A program made the translations under genes and the position numbers. Shown here piece by piece: positions 34,824-43,370 of a stretch of 64,000 nt of DNA (the first letter of the stretch is position 1; each line of letters starts with the position of its first letter). Under the pieces are notes generated by a model. The model saw only the letters and a list, made by a program, of their open reading frames with translations, did no database searches and was not told the DNA's origin. The DNA lies in the NCBI GenBank assembly GCA_017656335.1, contig JACDOA010000005.1, positions 1 through 64,000 on the forward strand, written 5' to 3'. Source of the stretch: Thermosipho sp. (in: thermotogales). Its GTDB lineage: Bacteria; Thermotogota; Thermotogae; Thermotogales; Fervidobacteriaceae.

Positions 34824-36089
34824 TCACATTTTAAAAATCCATAGAGTATTCTCTATTGCATCCAAGAGATTATAGAAGCTTTCTAACACGTTCAAATTTT
34901 TCCCCCAAAAAACTTCAGGAAGCTCTTCTTGACTCGTCCTGGAAAGTTCTAACAAAGCGGCTATGATTTCTTTATCCTTAAAATGAAAAGAATCAAAAAA
35001 ATTTTTCCTTGACCTTTTAAATTCTCTAAAAAGTATTAATTGGTCAGTTTTCAGAGAAAAATCTTCCAAATCTACAACAACGTCATATTCAATGTTAAAA
35101 AAGTTATGAAAAGATTTGTTCCTAGACTTACTTATTAGATTTTTATAATTATCCAGCTTTGGTTTACTGTTATCAAATTCTGGAAGATTTTTAAAAGCTT
35201 TCTTTAAATTTAGCATCTCATAAATAGTTAACCACAAAATAATAGGGTGGATATCACAAACAACCATTATTAACCGCATAAGTTTGATGGCATCTGTTGC
35301 AAAATTATATGAAATTCTCTTTATTTCCATCAGATTTCTCTCATAATTCTCTAAAAAACTCTTATATTGTTCAATTTGTTCCTTTAGCTGACTTTTTATA
35401 TATCCAATGAAAGTTTCAGAGTGTTTTCTCGTACCATTTGTTGGAAGAATTAATCGATAGTGCATTTTTTCACAGAGATCGTTGCAGAGTTTATCAAAAT
35501 CTTTTAAATACCTTCGATCACTATCATTATTGTACTCTGAACTTAAACACTCCTGTAATTTATTACGAAGTGTTGATTTACCGATATTTGAGGTTATTAA
35601 TACAATCCTGTTACCTACTTTCTTAACTTTTATCCCTTTTTCTTTCCTATCAAAGACAATCTTTATACTATTGTTACCCATTTCTAATTTTTCGGGTAAT
35701 TCCATTTTCCCAATAAGGATAAAAGTTGCAAACCCTATATTTTTTATCTCTTCATCTATTGCCTTATACAAATCCTTAAAAGTTAAATTCTTGGATCTCT
35801 TATCAAAAAATTTAATGTCATCGTTAAAACGAGTTTCCAGAATCATAGGATTTTCAGGATCTTCTAAACCATTTTCCATCCTCATACATAGATATTTCTC
35901 ACTTTTCTTAGTTACAGCTACTCCCTCTCTAAACACAAAGCTATTATTTATTGCAATATACCCATCTCCATTTTTCTTTACCTTTTCATTTTTCAATTCA
36001 TTGTAGTATTCATCCTTAATAAGCCATTTCAGATTGGATATAACCTTTTTAACTATTTTGTCCCTTAAATTCAAATTTACTGACGACAC
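34824..36089 (-). CDS. HEPN-motif protein next to the SMC operon, unnamed
   Basis: A 421-aa protein with start codon GTG (RBS GGGGGA). The N-terminal half is mixed alpha/beta with no known motif. The C-terminal half is helical and contains KSRNKSFHNFFNIEYD; RNKSFH (R323-H328) fits the HEPN Rx4H catalytic motif. A preceding helix pair (residues 255-300) would be the rest of a HEPN fold. It lies 224 bp downstream of the SMC gene and 393 bp upstream of the reverse transcriptase, all in the same direction. It could belong to either system or stand alone. Confidence 0.55.
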   Translation of the reverse strand: MSSVNLNLRDKIVKKVISNLKWLIKDEYYNELKNEKVKKNGDGYIAINNSFVFREGVAVTKKSEKYLCMRMENGLEDPENPMILETRFNDDIKFFDKRSKNLTFKDLYKAIDEEIKNIGFATFILIGKMELPEKLEMGNNSIKIVFDRKEKGIKVKKVGNRIVLITSNIGKSTLRNKLQECLSSEYNNDSDRRYLKDFDKLCNDLCEKMHYRLILPTNGTRKHSETFIGYIKSQLKEQIEQYKSFLENYERNLMEIKRISYNFATDAIKLMRLIMVVCDIHPIILWLTIYEMLNLKKAFKNLPEFDNSKPKLDNYKNLISKSRNKSFHNFFNIEYDVVVDLEDFSLKTDQLILFREFKRSRKNFFDSFHFKDKEIIAALLELSRTSQEELPEVFWGKNLNVLESFYNLLDAIENTLWIFKM

Positions 36090-36313
36090 AACATCCCCCC
36101 ATAAAAACGCTTTCGTTCTCTAAATTTAATTTGGCAATAAAAGATTTCAATTTTTTTGAAACTCTGGAACAATATTTTTTCCACGATTGTTCCACTACCC
36201 ACAAAATAGCCTAAAACTATCAAAAATATCTTAAAATAAATAAAATCAATCTATCTCACATTTTATAAGAAAGTTTATAGATCGATGATATATCTTTGAT
36301 GATATATCTTTAT

Positions 36314-38524
36314 TTATTTTTTGTTTTTATTAATCAAATTTAAAAGAAAGCTTGTAAAATCCTTCACAATATCTATTAAATCTTTTATTTCATCGTAAAC
36401 ATAACTTATCCTTGTATCATATGGAAAATGTACTTCTTTGCTGGGTTTAAACCCATTTAGTAAATTCCCAAAATATCTATTATTACTTAATATTTGAAAC
36501 TGTCGCTCAATCTCATTTGATTTGTTACCATATTTCTCTTTTAATTTCTCTTTTATACTTGCCTTTATAAAACCTCTTATTCCTATTCTTTCAAGGTCAT
36601 TATATGGTACTTCAAGCTCAATTTTTTTTGCAACTATACTTAATACAGTTTCTAAAGCTAATCTTGAATACAACACAGCAGCTCTCAAATCCTTCATCTT
36701 TAAATGCTTCTCAGCTTTTTCAATATAATTTCTTGGATGATATTCTATTTTTGCTGATCCCAAAATTACTTCTTGAATCCCTGATACAGAATAATTATCT
36801 AAAAAAGTTCTAAAGGCATTAAAAGAATTCTTATCAAATTGATGTCTAATAATATCAAAAAAGGTTCTGTCAGAAGTCGTGATAATTAGTTGATATTCTT
36901 TTTTTGCTAGTTCTCCTAAATACCTTATTAAAAAATACCTTCTTTCATGGTCTACAGAATAAATTGGGTCATCAATTACTATAAAATTTAAATTATTTGA
37001 ATTTAATTTCATTCTTGCAATTAAAAGTGCAAACCCCAAGCATCTTAAATGTCCAGTACTTAAAAAAGTTATTGCATCAACTAACTTTTCCCTACCTCTA
37101 ATTTTTAATTTAAAAGTTATTTCATGATTTTCTATGTTTGGTTCAATTACAATATATTCAATGTATTGGTCGCTTGCCTGAGTAATTTCATTGTATATAT
37201 TTGTAATTTCTTTTTTGCTTATTTCCTCCAGTTCCTCTTGAATAACTCTTCCATATTTTTGTTCATACAGGGTATAAAATCTATTTATATCTTCAAATAT
37301 TTTCTTTTTTATGTGATATTCATCTTCCAAGTGTTTTAAAGTTTTATTTTCTTCTTTCAAGTTTTCTATATTCTGTTTGTATTTTCCCCAATCAGCTAAC
37401 AATGAAATCTTTATATCATATTCGTGTATTTTCATTTTCAAATTAATTAATTCTTGTTTCAAAAAACGCTTTAATTTATCATTATCATTAAAAATATCTT
37501 TACTATAGTACTTTTGAATTTTACTCTTTAAGTCGATTTCTTTTGCCATAATACTATCTAATTGTTCATTCAGCTTTATTATCTGTTTATCTAATGAGAT
37601 TACTTTATCTAGTTTTTCTTTTAAATCTTGCAATTTTTTAAATACTTTTTCTTGAATTATAGGTTGTTCACATACTGGGCACTTTTCTATATTTTTCTCA
37701 CTCGCAAAATAATTAAGTGCTTCATTAATTACTCGCGAAATTTTTATTTCACTTGTAGAGATTTTTAATTGTTCTTTTCTATCTTCGGTGTCTTTTAACT
37801 CTTTTTCCAATCTTTCTTTTTCAAAAAGAACTTCTTCATAATTTTTTAAGTTTCTTTCTTTGTCTCTTAATTCATTAACTATCTTTAATAAACTTTTTTC
37901 ATCTTCATTTTCTAACAAACTTTCCCAATTTTCCCCGAGTTTTGTTTTTAATCTGTTGTTTAAATTGTTTATTTTTTCTTCCAAATTTCTAATTTGCTGA
38001 TTTGCAAGGTTTAACTTTTGTTTAATGTTATCAAATTCATTTTTTGCTTTATTTCTAAGCCATTTCAATTGTTCTTCAAACTTTATTAAACTATCGAATC
38101 CAAGTAATCTCGCAAATCTATTCCACAATGATTGCTTTGTATCTATAACAAATTCTTCAATACGCTTAGCATCAATAAAATTATTTTCAATATTTTCTTT
38201 TATTTCACAATTACTATTACCGCCCAAAGTTCTTTTACACACTCTTTCTTCTCTATTATTTTCGTAAATGATTTCCACAAAAGGAATATCACTTTCCGAG
38301 CAAAATTTATTTCGTAAATATTCTGATTTATTACCTACCTTTCTTACTCTCGTTTCATTTACATCACCAGTTAATCCCCATTCAAGAGCATCAAAAAAAC
38401 TGGATTTTCCCGTTCCATTTTCCCCAAATAAAAAGAAATGTTTGCTATCTAAATTAATAATATGAGGAGTTTCACAATAACAAAACCCTCTTATACCGTT
38501 AATTTTCACTGTTTTTATTTTCAT
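36314..38524 (-). CDS. Rad50/SMC-like ABC ATPase with zinc hook
   Basis: 736 aa from ATG 38524 (AAAGGGTGA upstream; the ORF-track start is 6 codons earlier). Walker A is FGENGTGKSSFFDAL. Two coiled-coil arms (about 150-280 and 295-430) meet at a zinc hook CPVC (about 282-285). A degenerate signature LSTGHLRCLG and Walker B NFIVIDDPIYSVD follow. The last 150 residues (KAEKHLKMKDLRAAVLYSR, then LALETVLSIVAKK) are helical and typical of defence-associated SMC-like proteins. It is encoded after a metallophosphoesterase and a 68-aa protein, so it looks like a small Rad50-Mre11-type DNA-processing pair. Confidence 0.8.
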   Translation of the reverse strand: MKIKTVKINGIRGFCYCETPHIINLDSKHFFLFGENGTGKSSFFDALEWGLTGDVNETRVRKVGNKSEYLRNKFCSESDIPFVEIIYENNREERVCKRTLGGNSNCEIKENIENNFIDAKRIEEFVIDTKQSLWNRFARLLGFDSLIKFEEQLKWLRNKAKNEFDNIKQKLNLANQQIRNLEEKINNLNNRLKTKLGENWESLLENEDEKSLLKIVNELRDKERNLKNYEEVLFEKERLEKELKDTEDRKEQLKISTSEIKISRVINEALNYFASEKNIEKCPVCEQPIIQEKVFKKLQDLKEKLDKVISLDKQIIKLNEQLDSIMAKEIDLKSKIQKYYSKDIFNDNDKLKRFLKQELINLKMKIHEYDIKISLLADWGKYKQNIENLKEENKTLKHLEDEYHIKKKIFEDINRFYTLYEQKYGRVIQEELEEISKKEITNIYNEITQASDQYIEYIVIEPNIENHEITFKLKIRGREKLVDAITFLSTGHLRCLGFALLIARMKLNSNNLNFIVIDDPIYSVDHERRYFLIRYLGELAKKEYQLIITTSDRTFFDIIRHQFDKNSFNAFRTFLDNYSVSGIQEVILGSAKIEYHPRNYIEKAEKHLKMKDLRAAVLYSRLALETVLSIVAKKIELEVPYNDLERIGIRGFIKASIKEKLKEKYGNKSNEIERQFQILSNNRYFGNLLNGFKPSKEVHFPYDTRISYVYDEIKDLIDIVKDFTSFLLNLINKNKK

Positions 38525-38705
38525 ATTTTTCACCCTTTTCATGGGCTTTATAAAAATCTACAATTTCATCATATTTGTTTCTTAAATAATCTCTTCTTTC
38601 GTTCATTCCAAATTCTTCTCCTCTCAAATTCAACAAATATTCCTTAAAAATTGAATCTTCAATTGTTTTAATTATTTTCTCTAAAATTTCAAATTGCTTT
38701 GACAT
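38499..38705 (-). CDS. 68-aa helical protein between the phosphoesterase and SMC genes
   Basis: It starts at ATG 38705 with GGAAGTGA upstream and overlaps the SMC start by 26 bp, so it is translationally coupled. Sequence features are a leucine/isoleucine helix (KQFEILEKIIKTIEDSIF), a second helix with NERRDYLRNKYDEIVDF and a charged tail. No family is recognised. Its conserved place in an operon would make it a subunit or adaptor of the SMC/phosphoesterase complex. Confidence 0.65.
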   Translation of the reverse strand: MSKQFEILEKIIKTIEDSIFKEYLLNLRGEEFGMNERRDYLRNKYDEIVDFYKAHEKGEKYENKNSEN

Positions 38706-38759
38706 ATTTTTCACTTCCTTTTCATAACAATTTTTCTAATTTAATTAAATGTTTTTCAT

Positions 38760-39698
38760 CTATCCTCTTTTATCAATTTGTATTAACTTTTTACCATTCC
38801 ACTCATAAAGCGCTATACTCTTTTCTTCATCATCAAACACACAAAATGTTGGCTCTTTCCCCACCCAGCTTCCAGAATTTGCATAAATAATCCTTTTATC
38901 AACTTGAGCTATTTTCGGTTTATGAGTATGTCCTAATACAACAAATATTTTTTCATACCCCATGTCTAACAATCTTTTACCAAGTATTGTAGAACCTTCT
39001 ACATCATACTCTGAATAATCTCCTGTATATTCTTCACTTGCAGGAGTAACATATGATTGAAGATTACCGGCTATTTTATAGAAAGGTGATGTAAATTTTT
39101 TCTTCAATTTACTCCACAATGATTTTGTTTCATCCCATAGTTTCTCAAGCTGCTCATCTATATCTTTTGCTCCTAATCTTTCTACAAAGCCTATTGTCTG
39201 TGCTATAAATCTGCCTAATACACCTTTATGACCACCTGCTAACGTTGAAACATTCCTGTTATACTTATCAAACCTATGGCCATGTTCAATCCATATGTTT
39301 TTTTCAAAATAATATGGAAATATTAACTTCTTTTCTTCTTCTATATCTGATTTATCTGTTAATTGGATGGGGCCAAATGGAAAGGGAGCTACCTTATAAA
39401 CAAGTTTTGCAAAAGGAAGGGAATCGTGGTTGCCTGGCACATAAATTACTTGTTTCCCAGTTCTTTTAAACTTTAGAAAGATTTTCCATAACTCAACATA
39501 CATCTGCAAAATTTTTTCTACTTTACATTGCCAGAGTTCAAAAAAATCTCCTGCTATAACTATTTTTTCAATATCATCATCTTTTTCAATAAATTCAAGA
39601 AACGGGATAAATTTCTCAAAGTTTCCAGATGTATAAAAATCATCAGCATCAGACATATCACCAATATGTAAATCACTTAAAATAACAGTTTTACTCAT
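38760..39698 (-). CDS. Calcineurin-like metallophosphoesterase
   Basis: A 312-aa protein with the full dimetal motif set: ILSDLHIGD (D, H), VIAGDFFELW (D), YVPGNHDSL (N, H), IEHGHRFD (H) and VVLGHTHKP (H, H). Overall it is closest in pattern to the UDP-diacylglucosamine pyrophosphatase/YbbF-like branch, and Mre11/SbcD nucleases share the fold. It has no membrane segment. It is the first gene of an operon with the 68-aa protein (54 bp spacing) and the SMC-like ATPase, which points to a nuclease role. RBS GGGGGGATAGGG precedes ATG 39698. Confidence 0.85.
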   Translation of the reverse strand: MSKTVILSDLHIGDMSDADDFYTSGNFEKFIPFLEFIEKDDDIEKIVIAGDFFELWQCKVEKILQMYVELWKIFLKFKRTGKQVIYVPGNHDSLPFAKLVYKVAPFPFGPIQLTDKSDIEEEKKLIFPYYFEKNIWIEHGHRFDKYNRNVSTLAGGHKGVLGRFIAQTIGFVERLGAKDIDEQLEKLWDETKSLWSKLKKKFTSPFYKIAGNLQSYVTPASEEYTGDYSEYDVEGSTILGKRLLDMGYEKIFVVLGHTHKPKIAQVDKRIIYANSGSWVGKEPTFCVFDDEEKSIALYEWNGKKLIQIDKRG

Positions 39699-39850
39699 CC
39701 CTATCCCCCCGTACTTTATAATTTCCCCCAGATTATATTACCACATCGATACCACAGTAGTCAAATTTTAATAATACAATTATAACAAAATGTTAACTAT
39801 TACTTTTTATCACAATACACTTCAATATTTATATCAAACATACCAAATAA

Positions 39851-39877
39851 AAAACAGGAGAAAAATTCTCCTGTTTT
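39851..39877. terminator. Bidirectional terminator-like hairpin
   Basis: A perfect 12-bp inverted repeat AAAACAGGAGAA with a 3-nt loop, A-rich on one side and T-rich on the other. It lies between the SecB-like stop and the phosphoesterase start and should end the toxin-antitoxin-chaperone operon. Confidence 0.75.
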
Positions 39878-39919
39878 TAATTAGTGAATATTTAAGCGTT
39901 TTTTGTTTTTCATTTAATA

Positions 39920-40369
39920 TTATTTTTTTGCTTTAGATTCTTTAAAATGTTTTTCGTATGTTTTCAAAAGATTTATTAACGGTAGAATAATTGGTTTATT
40001 TCCAGTTTGCGAAGTAAATGAAATAATAATGCTTCTTAATATCATTATTAAATTTGCTACTCCACTTGTTGTACAAAGTTTTAAAAATTCTTCCTTGTTC
40101 AAACTCGCATCAGCTCCAAAAAGACCAGATATTGAACATTTGATTTTTGTAGGAACAGTTCTACCAGTTTTTCCTCTAACATGTATATCTAAATCTACTC
40201 TATTTATGTAGCTACTACTTTGTTCATCTAATATTGGTTTTCCGACTTTAGTATCAATCTTTACTTCATATTTAATGTTTTTAAATATCTTTATGGAAGA
40301 GTTTTCATATTCAAATTTTGTAATTTTATAGTCTAGAAATTCAAGAGTACTTTTTTGGGCCTTCATCAT
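39920..40369 (-). CDS. secB: SecB-like chaperone of a toxin-antitoxin-chaperone operon
   Basis: 149 aa from ATG 40369; the start overlaps the HigA stop (ATGA), showing coupling. The N-terminal part is beta-rich (LEFLDYKITKFEYEN). The C-terminal VANLIMILRSIIISFTSQTG, NKPIILPLINLLKTY matches the SecB pattern in which the last helices follow a rgG.P...LPPIN loop. SecB-like chaperones linked to HigBA protect the antitoxin from aggregation and proteolysis, as in Mycobacterium tuberculosis Rv1955-1957. It is not expected to be the general export SecB. Confidence 0.8.
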   Translation of the reverse strand: MMKAQKSTLEFLDYKITKFEYENSSIKIFKNIKYEVKIDTKVGKPILDEQSSSYINRVDLDIHVRGKTGRTVPTKIKCSISGLFGADASLNKEEFLKLCTTSGVANLIMILRSIIISFTSQTGNKPIILPLINLLKTYEKHFKESKAKK

Positions 40370-40752
40370 GATACCTTTTCCCACGCTTTCTCTATAGAAT
40401 CTATATTATATTTTTCAGCTATTTTGTTCTTGTCATTAATAACTATTTCAAATTTTTCATATTCTTTATTTTTATCCTTTATTTCAAAATCCGCATCTAA
40501 AACTTTTGAAATTTTGAAAATAAATTTAAGAGTAGGATTAGAGCTAAGATTTTCGAATCTTGAAATAGCACTTTGTTTAGTTCCAAGTTTTTCTGCAATC
40601 TCCTTTTGCGAGAGCCCTTTTTCTAGTCTTAGTTTTACTATTTGAGTAACAATGTTTATTAGAAAATTTTCATATTCTTCCTCTGGATTTTCTGCTTTAA
40701 GTTCAAATTTTTCTAATTGATCTTTTTCAATTAATTCTTTTAATTTACTCAT
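40366..40752 (-). CDS. higA: HigA-family antitoxin (XRE HTH)
   Basis: A 128-aa protein with helix-turn-helix EKGLSQKEIAEKLGTKQSAI followed by SRFENLSSNPTLKFIFKISK, the standard XRE/Cro fold of HigA. The extended C-terminal tail (KIAEKYNIDSIEKAWEKVS) may be the chaperone-addiction segment seen in TAC antitoxins. RBS AAAGGAGG overlaps the toxin stop. It probably binds the 22-bp palindrome at 41171 to autoregulate. Confidence 0.88.
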   Translation of the reverse strand: MSKLKELIEKDQLEKFELKAENPEEEYENFLINIVTQIVKLRLEKGLSQKEIAEKLGTKQSAISRFENLSSNPTLKFIFKISKVLDADFEIKDKNKEYEKFEIVINDKNKIAEKYNIDSIEKAWEKVS

Positions 40753-41157
40753 TCCAATTTGCCTCCTTTTTCAATCTTTTCAATTTACTTTCAGCACACT
40801 TTAACCGTTTTGGTTCTTTTTCTGTTTTATACTCAGCATCAAGTATCATTATTTTTTCTTTATCCGGAAAAATAGTAAAATAAATTCTAAATACTCCTTC
40901 TTTTTTCTGTTTTGGGACTCGCAATTCATATAAATTCTCCCTAAGGACTGCTATCGTTTTCTTACTGTGCTTTAAGTTTCTTTCTTCTTTTAAAACATTG
41001 AAAACATAAGAAGCACCTATTTTGTCCATTTGATTTAACTTGTTTATAAGCTTTAAGTGATTCTTTTTATCTTTTCTTTTAAAATCTTCTTCTATAACTT
41101 TTTTAACTTTCTAGAAGATGAAGAATCATCATCTGGAAAATATCTTATATATCCCAT
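40745..41157 (-). CDS. higB: HigB/RelE-type toxin, frame-interrupted at an A6 run
   Basis: The ORF track shows only 94 aa from 41029, but the natural start is ATG 41157 with GGAGGA upstream: MGYIRYFPDDDSSSSRKLKK, then TAG. A -1 shift or one added A at TTAAAAAAG continues as VIEEDFKRKDKKNHLKLINK, then DKIGASYVFNVLKEERNLKH, LRENLYELRVPKQKKEGVFR and IYFTIFPDKEKIMILDA, the ribosome-dependent mRNase fold of HigB (about 137 aa). A AAA AAG in the zero frame is a classic slippery heptamer. So the gene is either frameshift-expressed, or broken, or mis-sequenced. Confidence 0.75.
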
Positions 41158-41170
41158 GTTTCCTCCTTAT

Positions 41171-41192
41171 TATATAACATATATGTTATATA
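41171..41192. promoter_or_regulatory. Perfect 22-bp palindrome: likely HigA operator
   Basis: Arms TATATAACATA repeat perfectly around the centre, 13 bp before the toxin start and overlapping its RBS/-10 region. It is well placed for autoregulation of the TAC operon. Confidence 0.7.
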
Positions 41193-41343
41193 TCAAATCT
41201 TCGATTATATGCTTCTATATCTGTTTATAACCAACTATTTGTGAATAAGATACATTTTCTTTTCTAGAAATACAGTTAGATATATTTTGCTTATTTTAAA
41301 GGATATGATCAAGAAAGATTTATTCACTTTCATATTTTTAATC

Positions 41344-41843
41344 TTAAAAAGGAATATCAGAGTCTGGTATAACTCTTGGTTTATGAACTGTCACAGGTAA
41401 TATAAGTGGTATATTTACGCTGCTTATAATAGCTTCACCTTCGTTTAAATAAGGTAGTAGTCCCATAATTGCTCCACTCTTTTCAAGTACGTTTTTAATC
41501 CTTTCTATATCATTTGAATTAGTTAAATTATGAATTATAAAAGTTCCAAATTGGCTCAACACTCTTCTGGTATATCACCAGGACGTTGGGTAATAATGCA
41601 CAAAAATATGCCTTTTTTTCTTGATTCCTTTGCAAGTATTTCAAATGAGTTTAATCTATATTTTTTCATTTCATTTTCTTTCTCTTTTTTTAAAAAATTA
41701 TGTGCTTCATTGTAGGATACTAAAACGTTTTCTAATATCTTATTTACATTTACTAAATCTTGAATTTTCCCTTCAATAATTTCAACAATAAGTTTCTTCA
41801 AATTAAACTTATTCTTATCATTGTTCAAATCAATAACCATCAC
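41344..41843 (-). pseudogene. C-terminal fragment of a HerA-like ATPase
   Basis: Two frames join: YNEAHNFLKKEKENEMKKYR, FEILAKESRKKGIFLCIITQ and RPGDIPEE, then (one base missing) VLSQFGTFIIHNLTNSND, ERIKNVLEKSGAIMGLLPYL and NEGEAIISSVNIPLILP. These are the Walker B (here YNEAH), arginine-finger and C-terminal parts of HerA/DUF87 DNA translocases. The Walker A half is absent. The fragment begins with ATG overlapping the kwaB stop, as if a third gene had been reduced by deletion. Confidence 0.8.
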
Positions 41844-42805
41844 TTCAACTTTTCCTTTTTGTGAACTACATATTCATTTTCTGTAAGTAAGGATTTTTCA
41901 AAATCATCATTTAAAACCCTTAATAAATCTTCTAAATTTGTTTGATCATCAATTATAATCTTTTCATTTTTGATATTAATTCTAAGACTCAACCTTTTTT
42001 GTAAATCTTTCAGTTTATTTATGTCAATGTATTCATAATAACCATTCCTATATGCAGAATAAAGTTTATGTGCAAATTTTTTATTAGTTTTTATTTTTTC
42101 TAATATTTTTTCTTTAACTTCATCAATTATTTGAATTTTATCAAAATTACTTATTTCGTTGATAAACTCACCTGCTTTTTCTTTATAAAAAATTTCAAAT
42201 TCAAATATGTATTCAAAATCTCTCAGTTTTTTCGAAATTATATAGTCCTCCAAGATAATAGTTTCAAAATTCCTTCCAATTTCTACAATTTTGTCGGAAA
42301 TCAGCTTATATTCGTTGTTTATATAAACAACAGCTATTTTTTTATCTGTTAAATGTTGAGATTTAACAAATTTTTGAAGTAAAAAAATCCTTTCTTCTTT
42401 ACCATATCTAATATATTCTACACTTACAATCCATGCTCTATTTATATTTTTATTTGAAAAATGTTCTATTTCTAAAATTTCCGGTTCTTCTTCCTCAACC
42501 AAATATGGCCATATCTTCTTTAAAAAGTATATTTCACTTTTTTTTATCATAAATATATCCTGTTCTAAATCTGGGTTATAACCTAATACTTTATTATCAT
42601 TATCTTCTATAAGTTCAATAAAATTTTTTATTTCCGATTTCACAACATTTATCATTACATTTTTTATCTGAGCATCAATTAACATTTTATAAATCTTATA
42701 TCTTTCTGGGTTCTTATTCCTTCTAGTTTGGTACAAAAAGATAGACAAATTAACTTCATTATTTGTATTAAGTACTGATAAAATTTCCTCTAATTTATTC
42801 TTCAT
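41840..42805 (-). CDS. kwaB: Kiwa KwaB (DUF4868 protein)
   Basis: A 321-aa cytoplasmic protein in the DUF4868 pattern: a long N-terminal alpha/beta part (SIFLYQTRRNKNPERYKIYK), KIAVVYINNEYKLISDKIVE, a middle DFEYIFEFEIFYKEKAGEFI, and a C-terminal helical region with RKL-type contacts (RINIKNEKIIIDDQTNLEDL). It overlaps kwaA by 11 bp; the RBS AAGGGGGAAGG lies inside kwaA. In Kiwa, KwaB binds DNA and acts with the membrane sensor KwaA against phage. The identification rests on the sequence pattern together with the adjacent KwaA. Confidence 0.72.
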   Translation of the reverse strand: MKNKLEEILSVLNTNNEVNLSIFLYQTRRNKNPERYKIYKMLIDAQIKNVMINVVKSEIKNFIELIEDNDNKVLGYNPDLEQDIFMIKKSEIYFLKKIWPYLVEEEEPEILEIEHFSNKNINRAWIVSVEYIRYGKEERIFLLQKFVKSQHLTDKKIAVVYINNEYKLISDKIVEIGRNFETIILEDYIISKKLRDFEYIFEFEIFYKEKAGEFINEISNFDKIQIIDEVKEKILEKIKTNKKFAHKLYSAYRNGYYEYIDINKLKDLQKRLSLRINIKNEKIIIDDQTNLEDLLRVLNDDFEKSLLTENEYVVHKKEKLK

Positions 42806-43370
42806 CTACCTTCCCCCTTAAAAAATAAATATTCCCCTGTATTTTCGTAATATTTATATATTCACCTTTTTTTAATTCATATAAAAAATGTCTAGAAATT
42901 AATATTACTTTCTTATCTCTTTGCCAATCTTTTTTTGTAATTGTAACTTCCATAATATGATATCCTAGAAACACCAAAATAGGATTAATAGCTATCAAAT
43001 TACTCTTTACATACAAAACAAATAGCATTAACATAAAAATCAAAACTACAACAGTTTTTCTTTCATTTGGAAAAGACAAAAATGGCAGCACATATGTCAC
43101 CAAATATGCTACTACTTCGTCATTTTTATTTTTTATCGATATAATTTGCACAAACAACTTATCTTCTTCTTTTTTTAAATGTCTAATAAAAACATACAAA
43201 AATATTGAAGAACACACGAAAAAAAAGATAAAAATATACGCCAAAAAAGATTTAAATAAACCACTTTTGCCATCAAAATCCACTATTAGATACATTACAT
43301 AAAGTGGTATATATGAACTTAAAAATAATCCTCCTTTCATTATAAAACTAAGTTTTTTCAACTCCATCAC
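42795..43370 (-). CDS. kwaA: Kiwa KwaA (four-helix membrane sensor)
   Basis: About 190 aa with four hydrophobic segments: GGLFLSSYIPLYVMYLIV, FLAYIFIFFFVCSSIFLYVF, TVVVLIFMLMLFVLYV and NPILVFLGYHIM. The EVVAYLVTYVLPFLSF stretch before the third helix and the NLIAINPILVFLGY stretch are the features I associate with KwaA. A basic cytoplasmic tail follows. Start choice is uncertain: AGAGGTGATG could serve the TTG (LKKLSF) just downstream rather than the GTG/ATG in the track. Upstream lies a decayed membrane-protein gene. Confidence 0.72.
   Translation of the reverse strand: MMELKKLSFIMKGGLFLSSYIPLYVMYLIVDFDGKSGLFKSFLAYIFIFFFVCSSIFLYVFIRHLKKEEDKLFVQIISIKNKNDEVVAYLVTYVLPFLSFPNERKTVVVLIFMLMLFVLYVKSNLIAINPILVFLGYHIMEVTITKKDWQRDKKVILISRHFLYELKKGEYINITKIQGNIYFLRGKVDEE

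Noticed and set aside
35482-36006. 174-aa plus-strand ORF opposite the 34824 gene
   Set aside because: Antisense shadow with hydrophobic, serine-rich composition typical of reversed Lys/Glu codons; no RBS.
36314-38524. Assigning the SMC gene to Lamassu or Wadjet
   Set aside because: No LmuA effector, JetA/JetB/JetD or other required partner is adjacent; only the phosphoesterase and a 68-aa gene are coupled.
39920-40369. General protein-export SecB
   Set aside because: The gene is coupled to HigBA, and the context indicates a TA-dedicated chaperone.
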